Source of the DNA: Mesorhizobium sp. J8
GTDB taxonomy: Bacteria > Pseudomonadota > Alphaproteobacteria > Rhizobiales > Rhizobiaceae
DNA: 64,000 nt
Assembly: GCF_016591715.1 (NCBI RefSeq)
Contig: NZ_AP024109.1
Coordinates: forward strand, 2,294,001 to 2,358,000
Direction of reading: 5' to 3'
The number at the start of each line of letters is the position of its first letter. Position 1 is the stretch's first letter. Under the pieces are notes generated by a model. The model was not told the origin of the DNA. It saw only the letters and a program-made list of their open reading frames with translations, and did not search any database. Below are positions 1 through 9,136 of this stretch, in pieces. A program made the position numbers and the translations under genes.

Positions 1-617
1 ATGTCGACATGAAGTCCGGAGCCCCGGCCTTCGGCACGCCGGAACACATCAAGGCGACGCTGGGGGCGGGGCAGCTTGCCCGCTACACCGGCCTGCCTTG
101 GCGCTCCGGCGGCGGCAGCGCCGCCAATGTTTCCGACGCGCAGGCGGCGCATGAGACGCAGTTTGCCCTGTGGGGTTCGGTGCTGGCCGGCGCCACCATG
201 TGCATCCACGCTGCCGGCTGGCTGGAAGGCGGCCTGAGCGTCTCCCTGGAAAAGCTGATCACGGACATCGAGGCGCTGCAGACCATTGCCGAGCTTTGCG
301 CCGCGACGCCGGGCGATACCGATGCCATCGGCTTCGAGGCCATCGCCGAAGTGCAGCCCGGCGGCCATTTCTTTTCGGCGGCGCATACAATGGCCCGCTA
401 CCGCACCGCCTTCTACGAGCCGCTGGTCGCCGACTGGTCGAATTTCGGCAACTGGACGCAATCCGGTTCGAAGACGGCGACGGAGCGTGCGACCGGTCTC
501 TGGAAGCGGATTCTCGCTGACTTCCAGCCGCCGGCCTCCGCTGCCGACACCGCGGGCCCGCTCGATGAGTTTATTGCGAAGCGCACCGAGGAGGGCGGCG
601 CGGCGCCGGTTTCCTGA
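1..617 (+). CDS. Trimethylamine methyltransferase (MttB) family protein, C-terminal part
   Basis: The reading frame is already open at the window edge (frame of base 3), so only about the last 205 residues of a roughly 500-residue protein are seen; the Met at base 9 is probably internal. The segment with LPWRSGGG, the small-residue stretch around LWGSVLAGATM and the Gly-rich LEGGLSVS region is typical of the TIM-barrel half of MttB-like corrinoid methyltransferases. Rhizobial members usually lack pyrrolysine and act on quaternary amines such as glycine betaine or on unknown substrates. Whether this copy has pyrrolysine cannot be judged because the relevant part may lie outside the window. The C-terminal HFFSAAHTMARYRTAFYEP segment is also family-like. 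The family call is firm; the substrate is unknown. Confidence 0.75.
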   Translation, partial: VDMKSGAPAFGTPEHIKATLGAGQLARYTGLPWRSGGGSAANVSDAQAAHETQFALWGSVLAGATMCIHAAGWLEGGLSVSLEKLITDIEALQTIAELCAATPGDTDAIGFEAIAEVQPGGHFFSAAHTMARYRTAFYEPLVADWSNFGNWTQSGSKTATERATGLWKRILADFQPPASAADTAGPLDEFIAKRTEEGGAAPVS

Positions 618-751
618 TTTGTCGAAAACGTAATAAATTCGAGACCTTCGCCCTTCACGTTATAGTCAAAACGATTCGCGATCTGGCATCGGAGCGCGAG
701 CGCGGCTACGTTGGCCGCGACGCGGAGACAAGTATTGGCGATGGACGGTAG

Positions 752-1159
752 ATGACGGCGCCTGGCGATTTGATGCAGGCCTTGTTCCTGAGGCTGAAGA
801 CCGATGCATCGCTGTCGGCGCTGCTCGGCGGCGCGGGCCTGCTCGAGCGCGCCGATGCCAAGGCCGCCTATCCGCATGTCACCTACGGCCGCACCAGCGC
901 CTTCGATCTCGAGACAGGCGCCGACAATGACAATGACCAGCTGGTCACCTTGCACATCTGGTCGAAGGCCCAGGGCGAGGCCGAGACGCGCTTGATCATG
1001 GACAGCATCAAGGCGCGTCTCGATGGCGCCGCGCTGTCCATTGGCCCGCGCGGCCAGACGCGCCTGTCGCTCGAGTTCGCCGAGGCGCGTTATGACGAGG
1101 ACCTTGCGGTCCATCACGGATTGCTGCGCTTCCGCGCCTTGACGCAGGAGACCGCCTGA
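752..1159 (+). CDS. DUF3168 phage/gene-transfer-agent tail-completion-like protein
   Basis: This 135-residue protein has the layout of the DUF3168 family (phage tail completion; gp8-like in the Rhodobacter gene transfer agent). An N-terminal helix (residues about 6-20, LMQALFLRLKTDASL) is followed by the YPHVTYG strand, then a central strand (LVTLHIWSKA) and an alternating helix/strand C-terminus. In tailed particles the family caps or terminates the tail tube. No other capsid, portal or tail gene lies within the window, so it is isolated here; it may be the edge of a cluster upstream or a stand-alone relic. The start ATG at 752 has little Shine-Dalgarno character. Repeat copy A1 follows directly after the stop. 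Confidence 0.7.
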   Translation: MTAPGDLMQALFLRLKTDASLSALLGGAGLLERADAKAAYPHVTYGRTSAFDLETGADNDNDQLVTLHIWSKAQGEAETRLIMDSIKARLDGAALSIGPRGQTRLSLEFAEARYDEDLAVHHGLLRFRALTQETA

Positions 1160-1164
1160 GACGC

Positions 1165-1268
1165 TAGAGCATGAAGCCGAAAAGTGGGAACCGGTTTTCG
1201 GAAAAAGATCATGCTCCAACAAAGAGTTAGATCGTGAGGGCGATTCAACGAAACACCATCACGATCTA
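1165..1268. repeat. Palindromic intergenic repeat, family A copy 1
   Basis: Two adjacent hairpins make up the element. The first pairs GAGCATGA with TCATGCTC and, inside it, CCGAAAA with GGTTTTCGG. The second pairs AGATCGTGA with TCACGATCT. Near-identical sequence recurs at 41771-41874, and diverged copies lie at 11817-11915, 13408-13501 and 53199-53242. It fills the gap between the DUF3168 and SnoaL-like genes, whose 3' ends converge here. Confidence 0.85.
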
Positions 1269-1274
1269 ACGGCC

Positions 1275-1661
1275 TCACAGCTGCGCCTGGATCGCGGCCT
1301 TGTCGATGACCGACCATACTTCCCTTATGCGGCTGTCATGGAACTCGTAGAAGACATTCTCGGCGAAGGAAACGCGGTTGCCGTGGATCGGCAGGCCGAA
1401 CAGCACGCCCTTGGGATGGCAGTCGAAATGCAGGCGCGCCGCCACGCGCGGCGGCTCGGAGATCAGAAGCTCGATGTTGAAGCGCAGGTCGGGGATGGCC
1501 TCGAAATCGCCTTCCAGCATGCGGCGATAGCCAGAAAGCCCGATCGTCTCGCCGTTATACTGCACCTCCTCGCCGACGAAACGGCCGAGATTGTCCCAAT
1601 CCTGGTCGTTCAGGCAGGCGATGTAGCCCCGGTAGAGATCGGCAATATCGTCACGCGTCAT
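1275..1661 (-). CDS. SnoaL-like / NTF2-fold ester cyclase-like protein
   Basis: At 128 residues this matches the single-domain SnoaL-like family, a cone-shaped alpha+beta barrel. Helix 1 (YRGYIACLNDQDW) precedes the ...GLSGYRRMLEGDFEAIPDLRFNIELL segment, whose pattern of an acidic residue next to IPDL is typical of the family, and the C-terminal strand ends in IREVWSVIDK. A GGGAGGATAC ribosome binding site precedes the ATG. Family members include polyketide cyclases, but most bacterial homologues have no known substrate, and none can be assigned here. It converges on the DUF3168 gene with repeat A1 between them. Confidence 0.75.
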   Translation of the reverse strand: MTRDDIADLYRGYIACLNDQDWDNLGRFVGEEVQYNGETIGLSGYRRMLEGDFEAIPDLRFNIELLISEPPRVAARLHFDCHPKGVLFGLPIHGNRVSFAENVFYEFHDSRIREVWSVIDKAAIQAQL

Positions 1662-1873
1662 CGTATCCTCCCATGGCCGTCCGGCGTTCTACACCAGTTA
1701 GCGCAGGGCGAGGTAAAGGCAGGCCAAAAAGCGTAGCGGATCGACTGTTTTTCCGGCTATGAATTCGAAGCCGGGTTTGAGGGAGCCTCGGCATCGGCAC
1801 GCAGGGGGATGGCGGGCATGAATTTTCGATTGTTCACCGTTCATTTCACGTTCAGCCCATATGCGTTAGAACC

Positions 1874-2179
1874 GTGATCATGAAAAATCTTGGCTCTCAC
1901 CTCCGCAAAGCAGTGCTGGCGCTTGCCGCGGCCGGCCTCTTTGCGTCGCAGACGACGGCAATGCCGGTCATCGACCCGTCGGTCGACCAGCCGGTCGTGC
2001 TTGCCGCCGGCGATTGCTACGCCATCGGCCAGCAGGTTGCCGCGCAGAACGGCGGCACGCTGGCCAAGGCCTCGCAGGCGACGCGCGGCGGCCAGCAGGT
2101 CTGCGTCATCGTCGTGCTCGTCCCCGGTAAGGATGGACAGCGTCCGCGCCGCTCGGAAATCGTCGTCCCCATGGGCTGA
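1874..2179 (+). CDS. feuN: Small periplasmic protein, FeuN-like negative regulator of FeuPQ
   Basis: A 101-residue protein with an N-terminal signal sequence (Lys/Arg-rich start, then a hydrophobic stretch AVLALAAAGLFASQ, cleavage probably after TTA or TAM) and a short periplasmic domain resembling a degenerate PepSY fold. It lies 63 bases upstream of a feuP-like regulator. In Sinorhizobium meliloti a small periplasmic protein encoded at this position, FeuN, restrains the FeuQ kinase. Position, size and export signal support the same role; the symbol rests mainly on context. The frame opens with GTG at 1874; ATG at 1880 is an equally plausible start. Confidence 0.65.
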   Translation: MIMKNLGSHLRKAVLALAAAGLFASQTTAMPVIDPSVDQPVVLAAGDCYAIGQQVAAQNGGTLAKASQATRGGQQVCVIVVLVPGKDGQRPRRSEIVVPMG

Positions 2180-2242
2180 CCCCTATCGTTTCCCTGGCCG
2201 GCGGAATCGGCCTATACGTCTACCAGCAACAGGCTTCAACCC

Positions 2243-2908
2243 ATGCGCGTGCTCGTCGTCGAGGATGACAAGGATCTCAACCGGCAATTGGCCGATGCGC
2301 TGGTCGATGCCGGCTATGTGGTCGACCGCGCCTATGACGGCGAGGAGGGGCATTTCCTCGGCGACACCGAGCCTTACGATGCCGTGGTCCTCGATATCGG
2401 CCTGCCGCAGATGGATGGCATCAGCGTCGTCGAGCGTTGGCGCCGCGGCGGCCGCAAGATGCCGGTGCTGATCCTCACCGCGCGCGACCGCTGGAGCGAC
2501 AAGGTCGCCGGTATCGACGCCGGCGCCGACGACTATGTGACAAAGCCCTTCCATATCGAGGAGGTGCTGGCCCGGGTGCGGGCGCTGATCCGCCGCGCGG
2601 CTGGCCATGCTTCGTCGGAGCTCACCTGCGGACCGCTGCGTCTGGACACCAAGGCGTCCAAGGCCGATGTGGACGGCGTGCCACTGAAGCTCACCTCGCA
2701 CGAATTCCGGCTTCTCGCCTATCTCATGCATCATATGGGCGAGGTGGTGTCGCGCACCGAGCTGGTCGAGCACCTCTACGACCAGGATTTCGACCGCGAT
2801 TCCAACACCATCGAGGTGTTTGTCGGTAGGCTTCGCAAGAAGATGGGCATCGACATGATCGAAACCGTGCGTGGCATGGGCTATCGCATGCGTGAGCCGG
2901 AGGCGTGA
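2243..2908 (+). CDS. feuP: OmpR-family response regulator FeuP
   Basis: 221 residues: a receiver domain (about 1-115) with acidic pair ED7-8-D9, phospho-acceptor Asp51 in VVLDIGLP, Thr79 and Lys101 in the VTKPF motif, then an OmpR/PhoB-type winged helix (about 125-218) with LTSHEFRLLAYL and the recognition-helix region NTIEVFVGRLRKK. It lies between the feuN-like gene and the kinase gene. In related rhizobia FeuP is required for normal export of cyclic beta-glucan and for osmoadaptation, and was first described as a regulator of iron uptake. The assignment rests on sequence class plus synteny with the downstream ccm operon and degP. Confidence 0.85.
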   Translation: MRVLVVEDDKDLNRQLADALVDAGYVVDRAYDGEEGHFLGDTEPYDAVVLDIGLPQMDGISVVERWRRGGRKMPVLILTARDRWSDKVAGIDAGADDYVTKPFHIEEVLARVRALIRRAAGHASSELTCGPLRLDTKASKADVDGVPLKLTSHEFRLLAYLMHHMGEVVSRTELVEHLYDQDFDRDSNTIEVFVGRLRKKMGIDMIETVRGMGYRMREPEA

Positions 2909-2930
2909 CGCGGAACCGCTGAAGCCAACG

Positions 2931-4319
2931 ATGGGAGCGTGGCTTTCCAGGCTGCGGCTCTGGCCGCGCTCGCTGACCTTTCGCGTCATCGCCTTTTCGA
3001 CCATCTGGGCGATCCTGACGCTGGTCGTCATCTTCACCCTTATCACCACGCTTTACCGCCAGGCCAGCGAGCGCGGCTTCGACAGCCTGCTTTCGGCGCA
3101 TCTGTTCAACCTGATCGGCTCCGTCGGCATTTCCGACAACGGCGCGCTGACCGGTTCGCCCGACCTTGGCGACCTGCGCTTTTCCGAACCGAATTCCGGC
3201 TGGTACTGGTCGGTGGAGCCCGCCTCCGAAGGCGTGCATGGCGAGATCCACTCCTCCTCGATGACGACCTCTCTCCTGTCGCCGAGCGTCGCGGAAGTGC
3301 CGTTCAACGCGAACTTCCAGCGCAGCTACTCGATGGAAGGCATCAAGGGCGAGCAGCTCGAAGTGTTCGAGAGCGAGTTTGTCCTCGACGCCAAGAACCG
3401 CGCCGCGCGTTTCCGCGTCATGGGTAACCACAGCGAATTGGAGCAGGAGATCGCCAGCTTCCAGCGTCGCCTGCTCACCTATCTGTCGCTGTTCGGCGTC
3501 GGCATGATCGCCATAAACGCCATCGCCATCTTGTTGGGTCTCCAGCCTTTGCGCCGGGTCCGCAACGCGCTGGCCATGGTGCGCGAAGGCACCGCGCAGC
3601 GGCTCGACGGCAGCTTCCCGGCCGAGATCGAGCCGCTGGCCAACGAGACCAACGCGCTGATCGAGAACAACCGGCGCATCGTCGAGCGCTCGCGCACGCA
3701 GGTCGGCAACCTTGCCCATTCGCTGAAGACGCCTTTGGCCGTGCTGATCAACGAGGGCCGCGCGCTCGGCGGCGCCAAGGGCCAGCTGATCGCCGAGCAG
3801 GCTGCCTCGATGCAGATGCAGGTCGATCATTATCTGCAGCGCGCGCGCGTCGCCGCGCAGCGCGACAGCGTCGTCTTCCGCACCCCGGTTTCACCGCTGG
3901 TCGAGCGCATGGTGCGCGTGCTGCGCAAGCTCAACCCGCAAACGCGGCTGACGCTTTCGCTGCCGTCGGCCGAGATCGTCTTTGCCGGCGAGCGCGAGGA
4001 TCTCGAGGAACTGCTCGGCAATCTGCTCGACAACGCGATGAAATGGGCAAAGAGCGCCGTTGCCGTGACGATCGCCACTATTTCGGGAAGCGGCAACCTG
4101 TTTGAAATCGTTATAGAGGATGACGGTCCGGGCATTCCCGAGGACAGCGCGCGAGAGGTGTTGAAGCGTGGCAAGAGACTGGACGAGACGAAGCCGGGAA
4201 CGGGGCTTGGCCTTGCCATTGTCGCCGACCTCGTCAACGAGTATGGAGGCTCGCTGGCGCTGGAACGGTCCAGCATGGGCGGCTTGAGGGTGGTGGTGAG
4301 ATTGCGGAGCCTTCAGTGA
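2931..4319 (+). CDS. feuQ: Sensor histidine kinase FeuQ
   Basis: A 462-residue membrane kinase. The first membrane helix is at about 19-41, a periplasmic sensor loop follows, and the second helix is at about 180-202, before a HAMP-like linker. The dimerisation/phospho-acceptor segment NLAHSLKTPLAVL carries His263, and the HATPase domain shows DNAMKWAK (N box), DDGPGIPE and GTGLGLAI. The frame is open from a GTG at 2871, but that start lies inside feuP; ATG 2931, 22 bases past the feuP stop, is the sensible choice. It is the cognate partner of the preceding regulator, and the small upstream secreted protein is its likely periplasmic inhibitor. Confidence 0.85.
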   Translation: MGAWLSRLRLWPRSLTFRVIAFSTIWAILTLVVIFTLITTLYRQASERGFDSLLSAHLFNLIGSVGISDNGALTGSPDLGDLRFSEPNSGWYWSVEPASEGVHGEIHSSSMTTSLLSPSVAEVPFNANFQRSYSMEGIKGEQLEVFESEFVLDAKNRAARFRVMGNHSELEQEIASFQRRLLTYLSLFGVGMIAINAIAILLGLQPLRRVRNALAMVREGTAQRLDGSFPAEIEPLANETNALIENNRRIVERSRTQVGNLAHSLKTPLAVLINEGRALGGAKGQLIAEQAASMQMQVDHYLQRARVAAQRDSVVFRTPVSPLVERMVRVLRKLNPQTRLTLSLPSAEIVFAGEREDLEELLGNLLDNAMKWAKSAVAVTIATISGSGNLFEIVIEDDGPGIPEDSAREVLKRGKRLDETKPGTGLGLAIVADLVNEYGGSLALERSSMGGLRVVVRLRSLQ

Positions 4320-4455
4320 TGTTTCCTATCGATTTTCGTGCGGCCGCCAACGGCCAAATTTCCGACAAATATCAACACTATGGCGATGAAAACCTCCTGA
4401 TGGCGCGCCCCCTGCCCATCCAGTTCCGTCCCGCTGAAGAGAACCGGTTGCCGGC

Positions 4456-4893
4456 ATGAAGATTCGCGTCGCGCTCGTTTCCGCCCTGCTCGCCGTTTCC
4501 GGCTGCACGACGCTGGGCAGCGGTGGTCCGACCTCTCCTGTCACACCTGCTTCCACGCCGCCGGCCGGGGGCAAGGTATCGACCAGCATCGTTTCGGCCA
4601 TGAATGGTGGGCTTATCGGCGGATCGATCGGCTCGGGTCTCAGCGATGCCGAAAAGCGCAAGGGGCTGGAGGCGGAGTACAAGGCGCTGGAATACAACAC
4701 CAGCGGCCAGAAAGTGACGTGGAAGAGCGACAACTCCTCGCATTATGGCGAGGTGACCGCTGCCCAGCCCTACCGTGTCGGCTCGCAGGACTGCCGCCAG
4801 TACATCCACACTGTCTATACCAGCGGCGCGGGCGTCACCGCGCGTGGCACCGCCTGCCGCAACGCCGACGGCAGCTGGACGCCGCTGACATAG
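4456..4893 (+). CDS. Small outer-membrane lipoprotein, 17-kDa surface-antigen-like
   Basis: A 145-residue precursor with a lipoprotein signal peptide: basic start MKIR, hydrophobic core, then lipobox AVSGC with Cys17 as the lipidation site. After a Ser/Thr/Pro-rich spacer (about 20-42) comes a Gly-rich stretch ([14 protein letters not shown]) resembling the glycine-zipper of the Rickettsia 17-kDa antigen family, then a C-terminal beta domain with a Cys pair ([13 protein letters not shown] ... [10 protein letters not shown]) common in RT0821/Lpp0805-type surface proteins. The role is probably structural at the envelope; nothing specific is known. It lies between feuQ and ccmI in the same orientation, with its own leader of 136 bases. 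Confidence 0.75.
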   Translation: MKIRVALVSALLAVSGCTTLGSGGPTSPVTPASTPPAGGKVSTSIVSAMNGGLIGGSIGSGLSDAEKRKGLEAEYKALEYNTSGQKVTWKSDNSSHYGEVTAAQPYRVGSQDCRQYIHTVYTSGAGVTARGTACRNADGSWTPLT

Positions 4894-5029
4894 CCGACTG
4901 GAAGACAAGCCGGGCCTGCCTAATTATCTGCTCGGCTTGACTTCGATCAAGGCCAGGCGGTGCCCGCCGTCAAAGCGTCGCATGATGGTCGTGTTGGCAG
5001 GGCAGGGCTCTGCCGTTATTGGAATAGGC

Positions 5030-6166
5030 ATGCTGTTCTGGGTCATAGCCGCAATCCTCACGCTGGGCGCCAGCCTTGCAGTGCTGTTGCCGCTTACTGG
5101 CGGCATGAAGAGCGTGTCGCCGGACGGCGATCACGATCTCGAAGTCTATCGCGACCAGCTTTCCGAGCTCGACCGCGACATGGCGCGAGGCCTGATCCAG
5201 CCCGGTGAGGCCGAGGAGGCGCGTGCCGAGATCGGCCGCCGCATCCTGCGTCTCGGCGCGGCTGCGCAATCCGGCGCGGCAACGCCCAAGCCCTCGCGCA
5301 GCGCCAGATGGGTCGCCAGCGTGGCCGTGCTAGCAGTTCCCCTGCTGAGCTGGGGGCTTTACGGCATGCTTGGCTCTCCCGATCTGCCGTCGCAGCCGCT
5401 CGCCGAACGTCTGGCCAAGAACCCGGCCGATTCCTCGGTCGACGAACTGGTCGCCCGCGCTGAAGCCCATCTCGCCGCCAATCCGTCGGACGGCAAGGGC
5501 TGGGACGTGCTGGCGCCGATCTATCTTCGGCTGCAGCGCTTTGCTGACGCGGTGACCGCCTACCGCAATGCCATCCGCCTCGACGGCGACAGCGCCGTGC
5601 GCCAGTCGGGTCTGGGCGAGGCGATCGCCAGCGCTGCAGGCGGCATCGTTTCGGCCGACGCTCAAAAAGCCTTCGAGGCGGCCCTGAAGCTCGATCCGGC
5701 CAATGCCAAGGCGAATTTCTACTTGGGCGTCGGCCTCGCCCAGGAAGGCAAGAAGGCCGAGGCCGTTGCCGCCTGGCAGAAGATGCTCGGCCAGCTCGCG
5801 CCGGATTCGCCTTGGCGCAGCGCCGTCCAGCAGGCGCTTGCCGAGGCGGGAGGCCCCGCAGTCGCCGATGCCGCGCCGGCCAATGGCCCGGACGCGCAGC
5901 AGGTGGAAGCCGCGCAGCAGATGTCGCCGCAGGACCGGCAGGCGATGATCGAGACCATGGTGGCCGGGTTGGACGACAAATTGAAGCAGAATCCCCGCGA
6001 TGAGGAAGGATGGATGCGGCTCATCCGTTCCTATGTCGTGCTTGGCAAGGCCGACCAGGCGCGCGACGCGCTCGGCCGCGCCGTCGCCGCCTTCGGTGCG
6101 GACAGCGCGCAGGCCAAGAAATTCAGCGCCTTCGCCGCCTCCCTCGGCGTGACGGCGACGGAGTAA
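5030..6166 (+). CDS. ccmI: Cytochrome c-type biogenesis protein CcmI (CycH)
   Basis: Apocytochrome chaperone of the system I cytochrome c maturation machinery. The protein (378 residues) begins with a membrane helix ([20 protein letters not shown]), has a cytoplasmic loop ([19 protein letters not shown]) that is very characteristic of CcmI, a second helix at about 100-120, and a periplasmic TPR-rich region from about 140 to the end. The frame is open upstream to 4937, but the usual family N-terminus starts at ATG 5030. It is first in ccmI-ccmE-ccmF-ccmH; ccmE starts 4 bases after its stop. Confidence 0.92.
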   Translation: MLFWVIAAILTLGASLAVLLPLTGGMKSVSPDGDHDLEVYRDQLSELDRDMARGLIQPGEAEEARAEIGRRILRLGAAAQSGAATPKPSRSARWVASVAVLAVPLLSWGLYGMLGSPDLPSQPLAERLAKNPADSSVDELVARAEAHLAANPSDGKGWDVLAPIYLRLQRFADAVTAYRNAIRLDGDSAVRQSGLGEAIASAAGGIVSADAQKAFEAALKLDPANAKANFYLGVGLAQEGKKAEAVAAWQKMLGQLAPDSPWRSAVQQALAEAGGPAVADAAPANGPDAQQVEAAQQMSPQDRQAMIETMVAGLDDKLKQNPRDEEGWMRLIRSYVVLGKADQARDALGRAVAAFGADSAQAKKFSAFAASLGVTATE

Positions 6167-6170
6167 GGCA

Positions 6171-6614
6171 ATGACGCGCAAGCAGAAGCGGTTGTCGGTG
6201 ATCCTGGCGGGGCTGGCGTTCCTCGGGGCCGCTGCCGGGCTCACCTTCTATGCGCTGGGACAGAAGGCTTCCTATTTCTACATGCCGGCGGAACTGGCAA
6301 CGGCAAGCGTCCAGCCCGGGCAGCGCATCCGCCTTGGCGGCCTCGTGGAGAGCGGCACTGTCATGCGCGGCAATGGCGCAACCGTGGCCTTCTCGGTTAC
6401 CGACACGCAGAAATCCGTCAAGGTGACCTACACCGGCATCCTGCCCGATCTCTTCCGTGAGGGGCAGGGCGTCATAACCGAGGGCGCTTTCGGGCCGGAC
6501 GGGGTTTTCGTCGCCGACAGCGTGTTGGCCAAGCATGACGAGCGGTATATGCCGAAAGAGGTCGCCGACGGCCTGAAGGCCAAGGGCGTCTGGGTGGAAA
6601 GCAAGAGCCAGTAA
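6171..6614 (+). CDS. ccmE: Heme chaperone CcmE (CycJ)
   Basis: 147 residues: a short basic cytoplasmic tail (MTRKQKR), one membrane anchor (about 8-30) and a periplasmic OB-fold. The covalent heme-binding His122 and the heme-ligand Tyr126 lie in the canonical HxxxY motif (AKHDERY). CcmE takes heme from CcmC/CcmD and hands it to CcmF/CcmH for attachment to apocytochrome c. Its stop codon overlaps the ccmF start by one base (TAATG), implying translational coupling. Confidence 0.95.
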   Translation: MTRKQKRLSVILAGLAFLGAAAGLTFYALGQKASYFYMPAELATASVQPGQRIRLGGLVESGTVMRGNGATVAFSVTDTQKSVKVTYTGILPDLFREGQGVITEGAFGPDGVFVADSVLAKHDERYMPKEVADGLKAKGVWVESKSQ

Positions 6615-8596
6615 TGGTTGAGACCGGACATTTCGCGCTCGTCCTCGCCTTCGCGCTGTCGCTGGTGCAGATGCTGGTGCCGCTGGTCGGCGCCCGCACC
6701 GGCAACCAGCGGCTGATGGCGGTCGGCGGTCCAGTCACGGTCACCGGCTTCGTGTTGACCGCGTTGTCCTTTACCGCCCTCGCAAGCGCCTATGCCGGCT
6801 CGGACTTCTCGGTAGCGAGCGTGTGGGAGAACTCCCACTCCCTGCAGCCGATGATCTACAAGATCACCGGCACCTGGGGAAACCACGAAGGCTCGATGCT
6901 GCTGTGGGTGCTGATCCTCACTTTCTTCGGCGCGCTCGTCGCCGTCTTCGGCAACAATCTGCCGGCAAGCCTGAAGGCCAATGTGCTGGCCGTGCAGGGC
7001 ATGATCGGCGCCGCCTTCTTCCTGTTCATCCTGGCGACCTCCAATCCGTTTATCCGTCTCAATCCCGCACCGATCGAAGGCCGCGACTTGAACCCGATCC
7101 TGCAGGACCTCGGCCTCGCCATCCATCCGCCGCTGCTCTATCTCGGCTATGTCGGCTTCTCGATCTGCTTCTCCTTCTCGGTCGCGGCGCTGATCGAGGG
7201 GCGCATCGACGCCTCATGGGCGCGCTGGGTACGGCCCTGGACGCTCGTCGCCTGGATGTTCCTCACCGGCGGCATCGCCATGGGTTCCTATTGGGCGTAT
7301 TACGAGCTCGGCTGGGGCGGCTTCTGGTTCTGGGATCCGGTCGAAAACGCCTCCTTCATGCCGTGGCTCGCCGGCACCGCGCTGCTCCATTCGGCGATCG
7401 TCATGGAGAAGCGCTCGGCGCTGAAGATATGGACGCTGCTCTTGGCAATCCTAACCTTCTCGCTGTCGCTGCTCGGCACCTTCCTGGTGCGTTCCGGCGT
7501 GCTCACCTCCGTGCACGCCTTCGCGACCGATCCGGCGCGAGGCGTCTTCATCCTGTGCATCCTGACCTTGTTCATCGGCGGCTCGCTGGCGCTGTTTGCG
7601 CTGCGCGCCTCGCAACTGACGGCAGGCGGCCTGTTCCACCCGATCTCGCGCGAAGGCGCGCTGGTGCTGAACAACCTCTTCCTCACCACCGCCACTGCGA
7701 CCGTGCTGGTCGGCACGCTCTACCCGCTGGCACTGGAGGCGCTGACCGGCGGCAAGATCTCGGTCGGTGCTCCCTTCTTCGACCTCACCTTCGGTCCGCT
7801 GATGCTGCCGCTCTTGGCGATCGTGCCGTTCGGCCCGCTGCTCGCCTGGAAGCGCGGAGACGTCATTGCCGCCTCGCAGCGGCTGATGGCGGCCTTTGCG
7901 CTCGCGACCGCCGCGATGCTGGTCACCGGCCTGTTCATCGATGGCGCTTCGGTCTTTGCAGCACTCGGCGTCGGCCTTGCTGTCTGGCTCGTCGCCGGCG
8001 CGCTGACCGACCTTGCCGTCAAATCCGGTTTCGGCTCCGTGGCGCCGGCCGTGATGCTCCGCCGCCTCGCCGGTCTGCCGCGCTCGGTCTTCGGCACGGC
8101 GCTTGCCCATCTCGGCCTCGGGCTGACCTTGCTCGGCATCGTCGCCACGCTCTGCTTCGGCACCGAGAAAATCCTCACCATGCGTCCCGGCGAAACCGTG
8201 GAGCTCTCCGGCCACACGCTGCGCTTCGAGGGACTCACCCCACAGAAGGGTCCCAACTTCACCGAGGATCGTGGCCGCTTCCTGCTGATGTCAGACGGCA
8301 ACGCCGATGGCGAGATAACCTCTGCGAAGCGCTTCTATCCGGTGCGCCAGACTGTGACGACGGAGTCCGGCATCAGGACGTTGGGCTTGAGTCAGCTCTA
8401 TCTGTCGCTTGGCGACGAGAACAATGACGGTTCCGTCGTCGTGCGGCTGTGGTGGAAGCCGCTGGTGACGCTGATCTGGGGCGGCGGGCTGGTGATGATG
8501 GCGGGCGCGGCGATGTCGCTGCTCGACCGCCGCCTGCGCGTCGGCGCGCCGGCAAGGCGGCGCAAGCCGGCCGCCGTCGTGGCCAGCCCGACATGA
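6614..8596 (+). CDS. ccmF: Heme lyase subunit CcmF (CycK)
   Basis: A 660-residue polytopic membrane protein with about 14-15 hydrophobic helices. The Trp-rich WWD-type heme-handling motif (GWGGFWFWDPVENASF) lies around residues 232-247, and family-typical His residues include that of NHEGSML (about 94). A large periplasmic domain precedes the last helix. CcmF with CcmH (and CcmI) forms the complex that ligates heme to the CXXCH cysteines of apocytochrome c. Length is normal. The stop overlaps the ccmH start by four bases (ATGA). Confidence 0.95.
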   Translation: MVETGHFALVLAFALSLVQMLVPLVGARTGNQRLMAVGGPVTVTGFVLTALSFTALASAYAGSDFSVASVWENSHSLQPMIYKITGTWGNHEGSMLLWVLILTFFGALVAVFGNNLPASLKANVLAVQGMIGAAFFLFILATSNPFIRLNPAPIEGRDLNPILQDLGLAIHPPLLYLGYVGFSICFSFSVAALIEGRIDASWARWVRPWTLVAWMFLTGGIAMGSYWAYYELGWGGFWFWDPVENASFMPWLAGTALLHSAIVMEKRSALKIWTLLLAILTFSLSLLGTFLVRSGVLTSVHAFATDPARGVFILCILTLFIGGSLALFALRASQLTAGGLFHPISREGALVLNNLFLTTATATVLVGTLYPLALEALTGGKISVGAPFFDLTFGPLMLPLLAIVPFGPLLAWKRGDVIAASQRLMAAFALATAAMLVTGLFIDGASVFAALGVGLAVWLVAGALTDLAVKSGFGSVAPAVMLRRLAGLPRSVFGTALAHLGLGLTLLGIVATLCFGTEKILTMRPGETVELSGHTLRFEGLTPQKGPNFTEDRGRFLLMSDGNADGEITSAKRFYPVRQTVTTESGIRTLGLSQLYLSLGDENNDGSVVVRLWWKPLVTLIWGGGLVMMAGAAMSLLDRRLRVGAPARRRKPAAVVASPT

Positions 8597-9054
8597 AAAC
8601 GAGATTTTCGCTCGCCTCGCTGGCACTGCTGCTGGCGCTGTTCTTCGCCGGCACGGCACAGGCGGTGAAGCCGGATGAAGTGCTGCAGGACCCGGCGCTG
8701 GAGGCGAGGGCGCGGGCGCTCTCGGAAGGCCTTCGCTGTATGGTCTGCCAGAACCAGTCGATCGACGAATCCGACGCTGATCTGGCCCGCGACCTGCGCG
8801 TCCTCGTGCGCCAGCGCCTCGTCGCCGGCGACAGCGACCAGCAGGTGATGGACTATATCGTCTCGCGCTATGGCGAGTTCGTGCTCTTGAAGCCGCGCTT
8901 CAGCCTGCGCAACGCGCTTCTGTGGGGCACGCCGGTGCTTCTGCTTCTGGCCGGCGGCCTGTTCATCGTGCTCAGCGCCCGCTCGCGCCGACCGGCACCG
9001 ACCACGCTTTCGGCCGACGAGCAGGCGGCGCTCGACAAGATGCTGCGCGATTAA
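8593..9054 (+). CDS. ccmH: Cytochrome c-type biogenesis protein CcmH (CycL)
   Basis: 153 residues: signal peptide (MKTRFSLASLALLLALFFAGTAQA), the redox motif LRCMVCQNQSI with Cys49 and Cys52, a three-helix periplasmic domain and a C-terminal membrane anchor (about 105-128). It reduces apocytochrome c thiols before heme ligation. It is the short form without the TPR part, which fits the presence of a separate ccmI. The start is set by the ATGA overlap with ccmF; open frame further upstream lies inside ccmF. Last gene of the operon. Confidence 0.94.
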   Translation: MKTRFSLASLALLLALFFAGTAQAVKPDEVLQDPALEARARALSEGLRCMVCQNQSIDESDADLARDLRVLVRQRLVAGDSDQQVMDYIVSRYGEFVLLKPRFSLRNALLWGTPVLLLLAGGLFIVLSARSRRPAPTTLSADEQAALDKMLRD

Positions 9055-9136
9055 CGCAGGTTGGCTGAGACCTGTGCGCCGTCGTTATCCACGGGCGGAG
9101 CAAGCAGCGAAGCGACGCGCGCAGACCCGAGGATTC

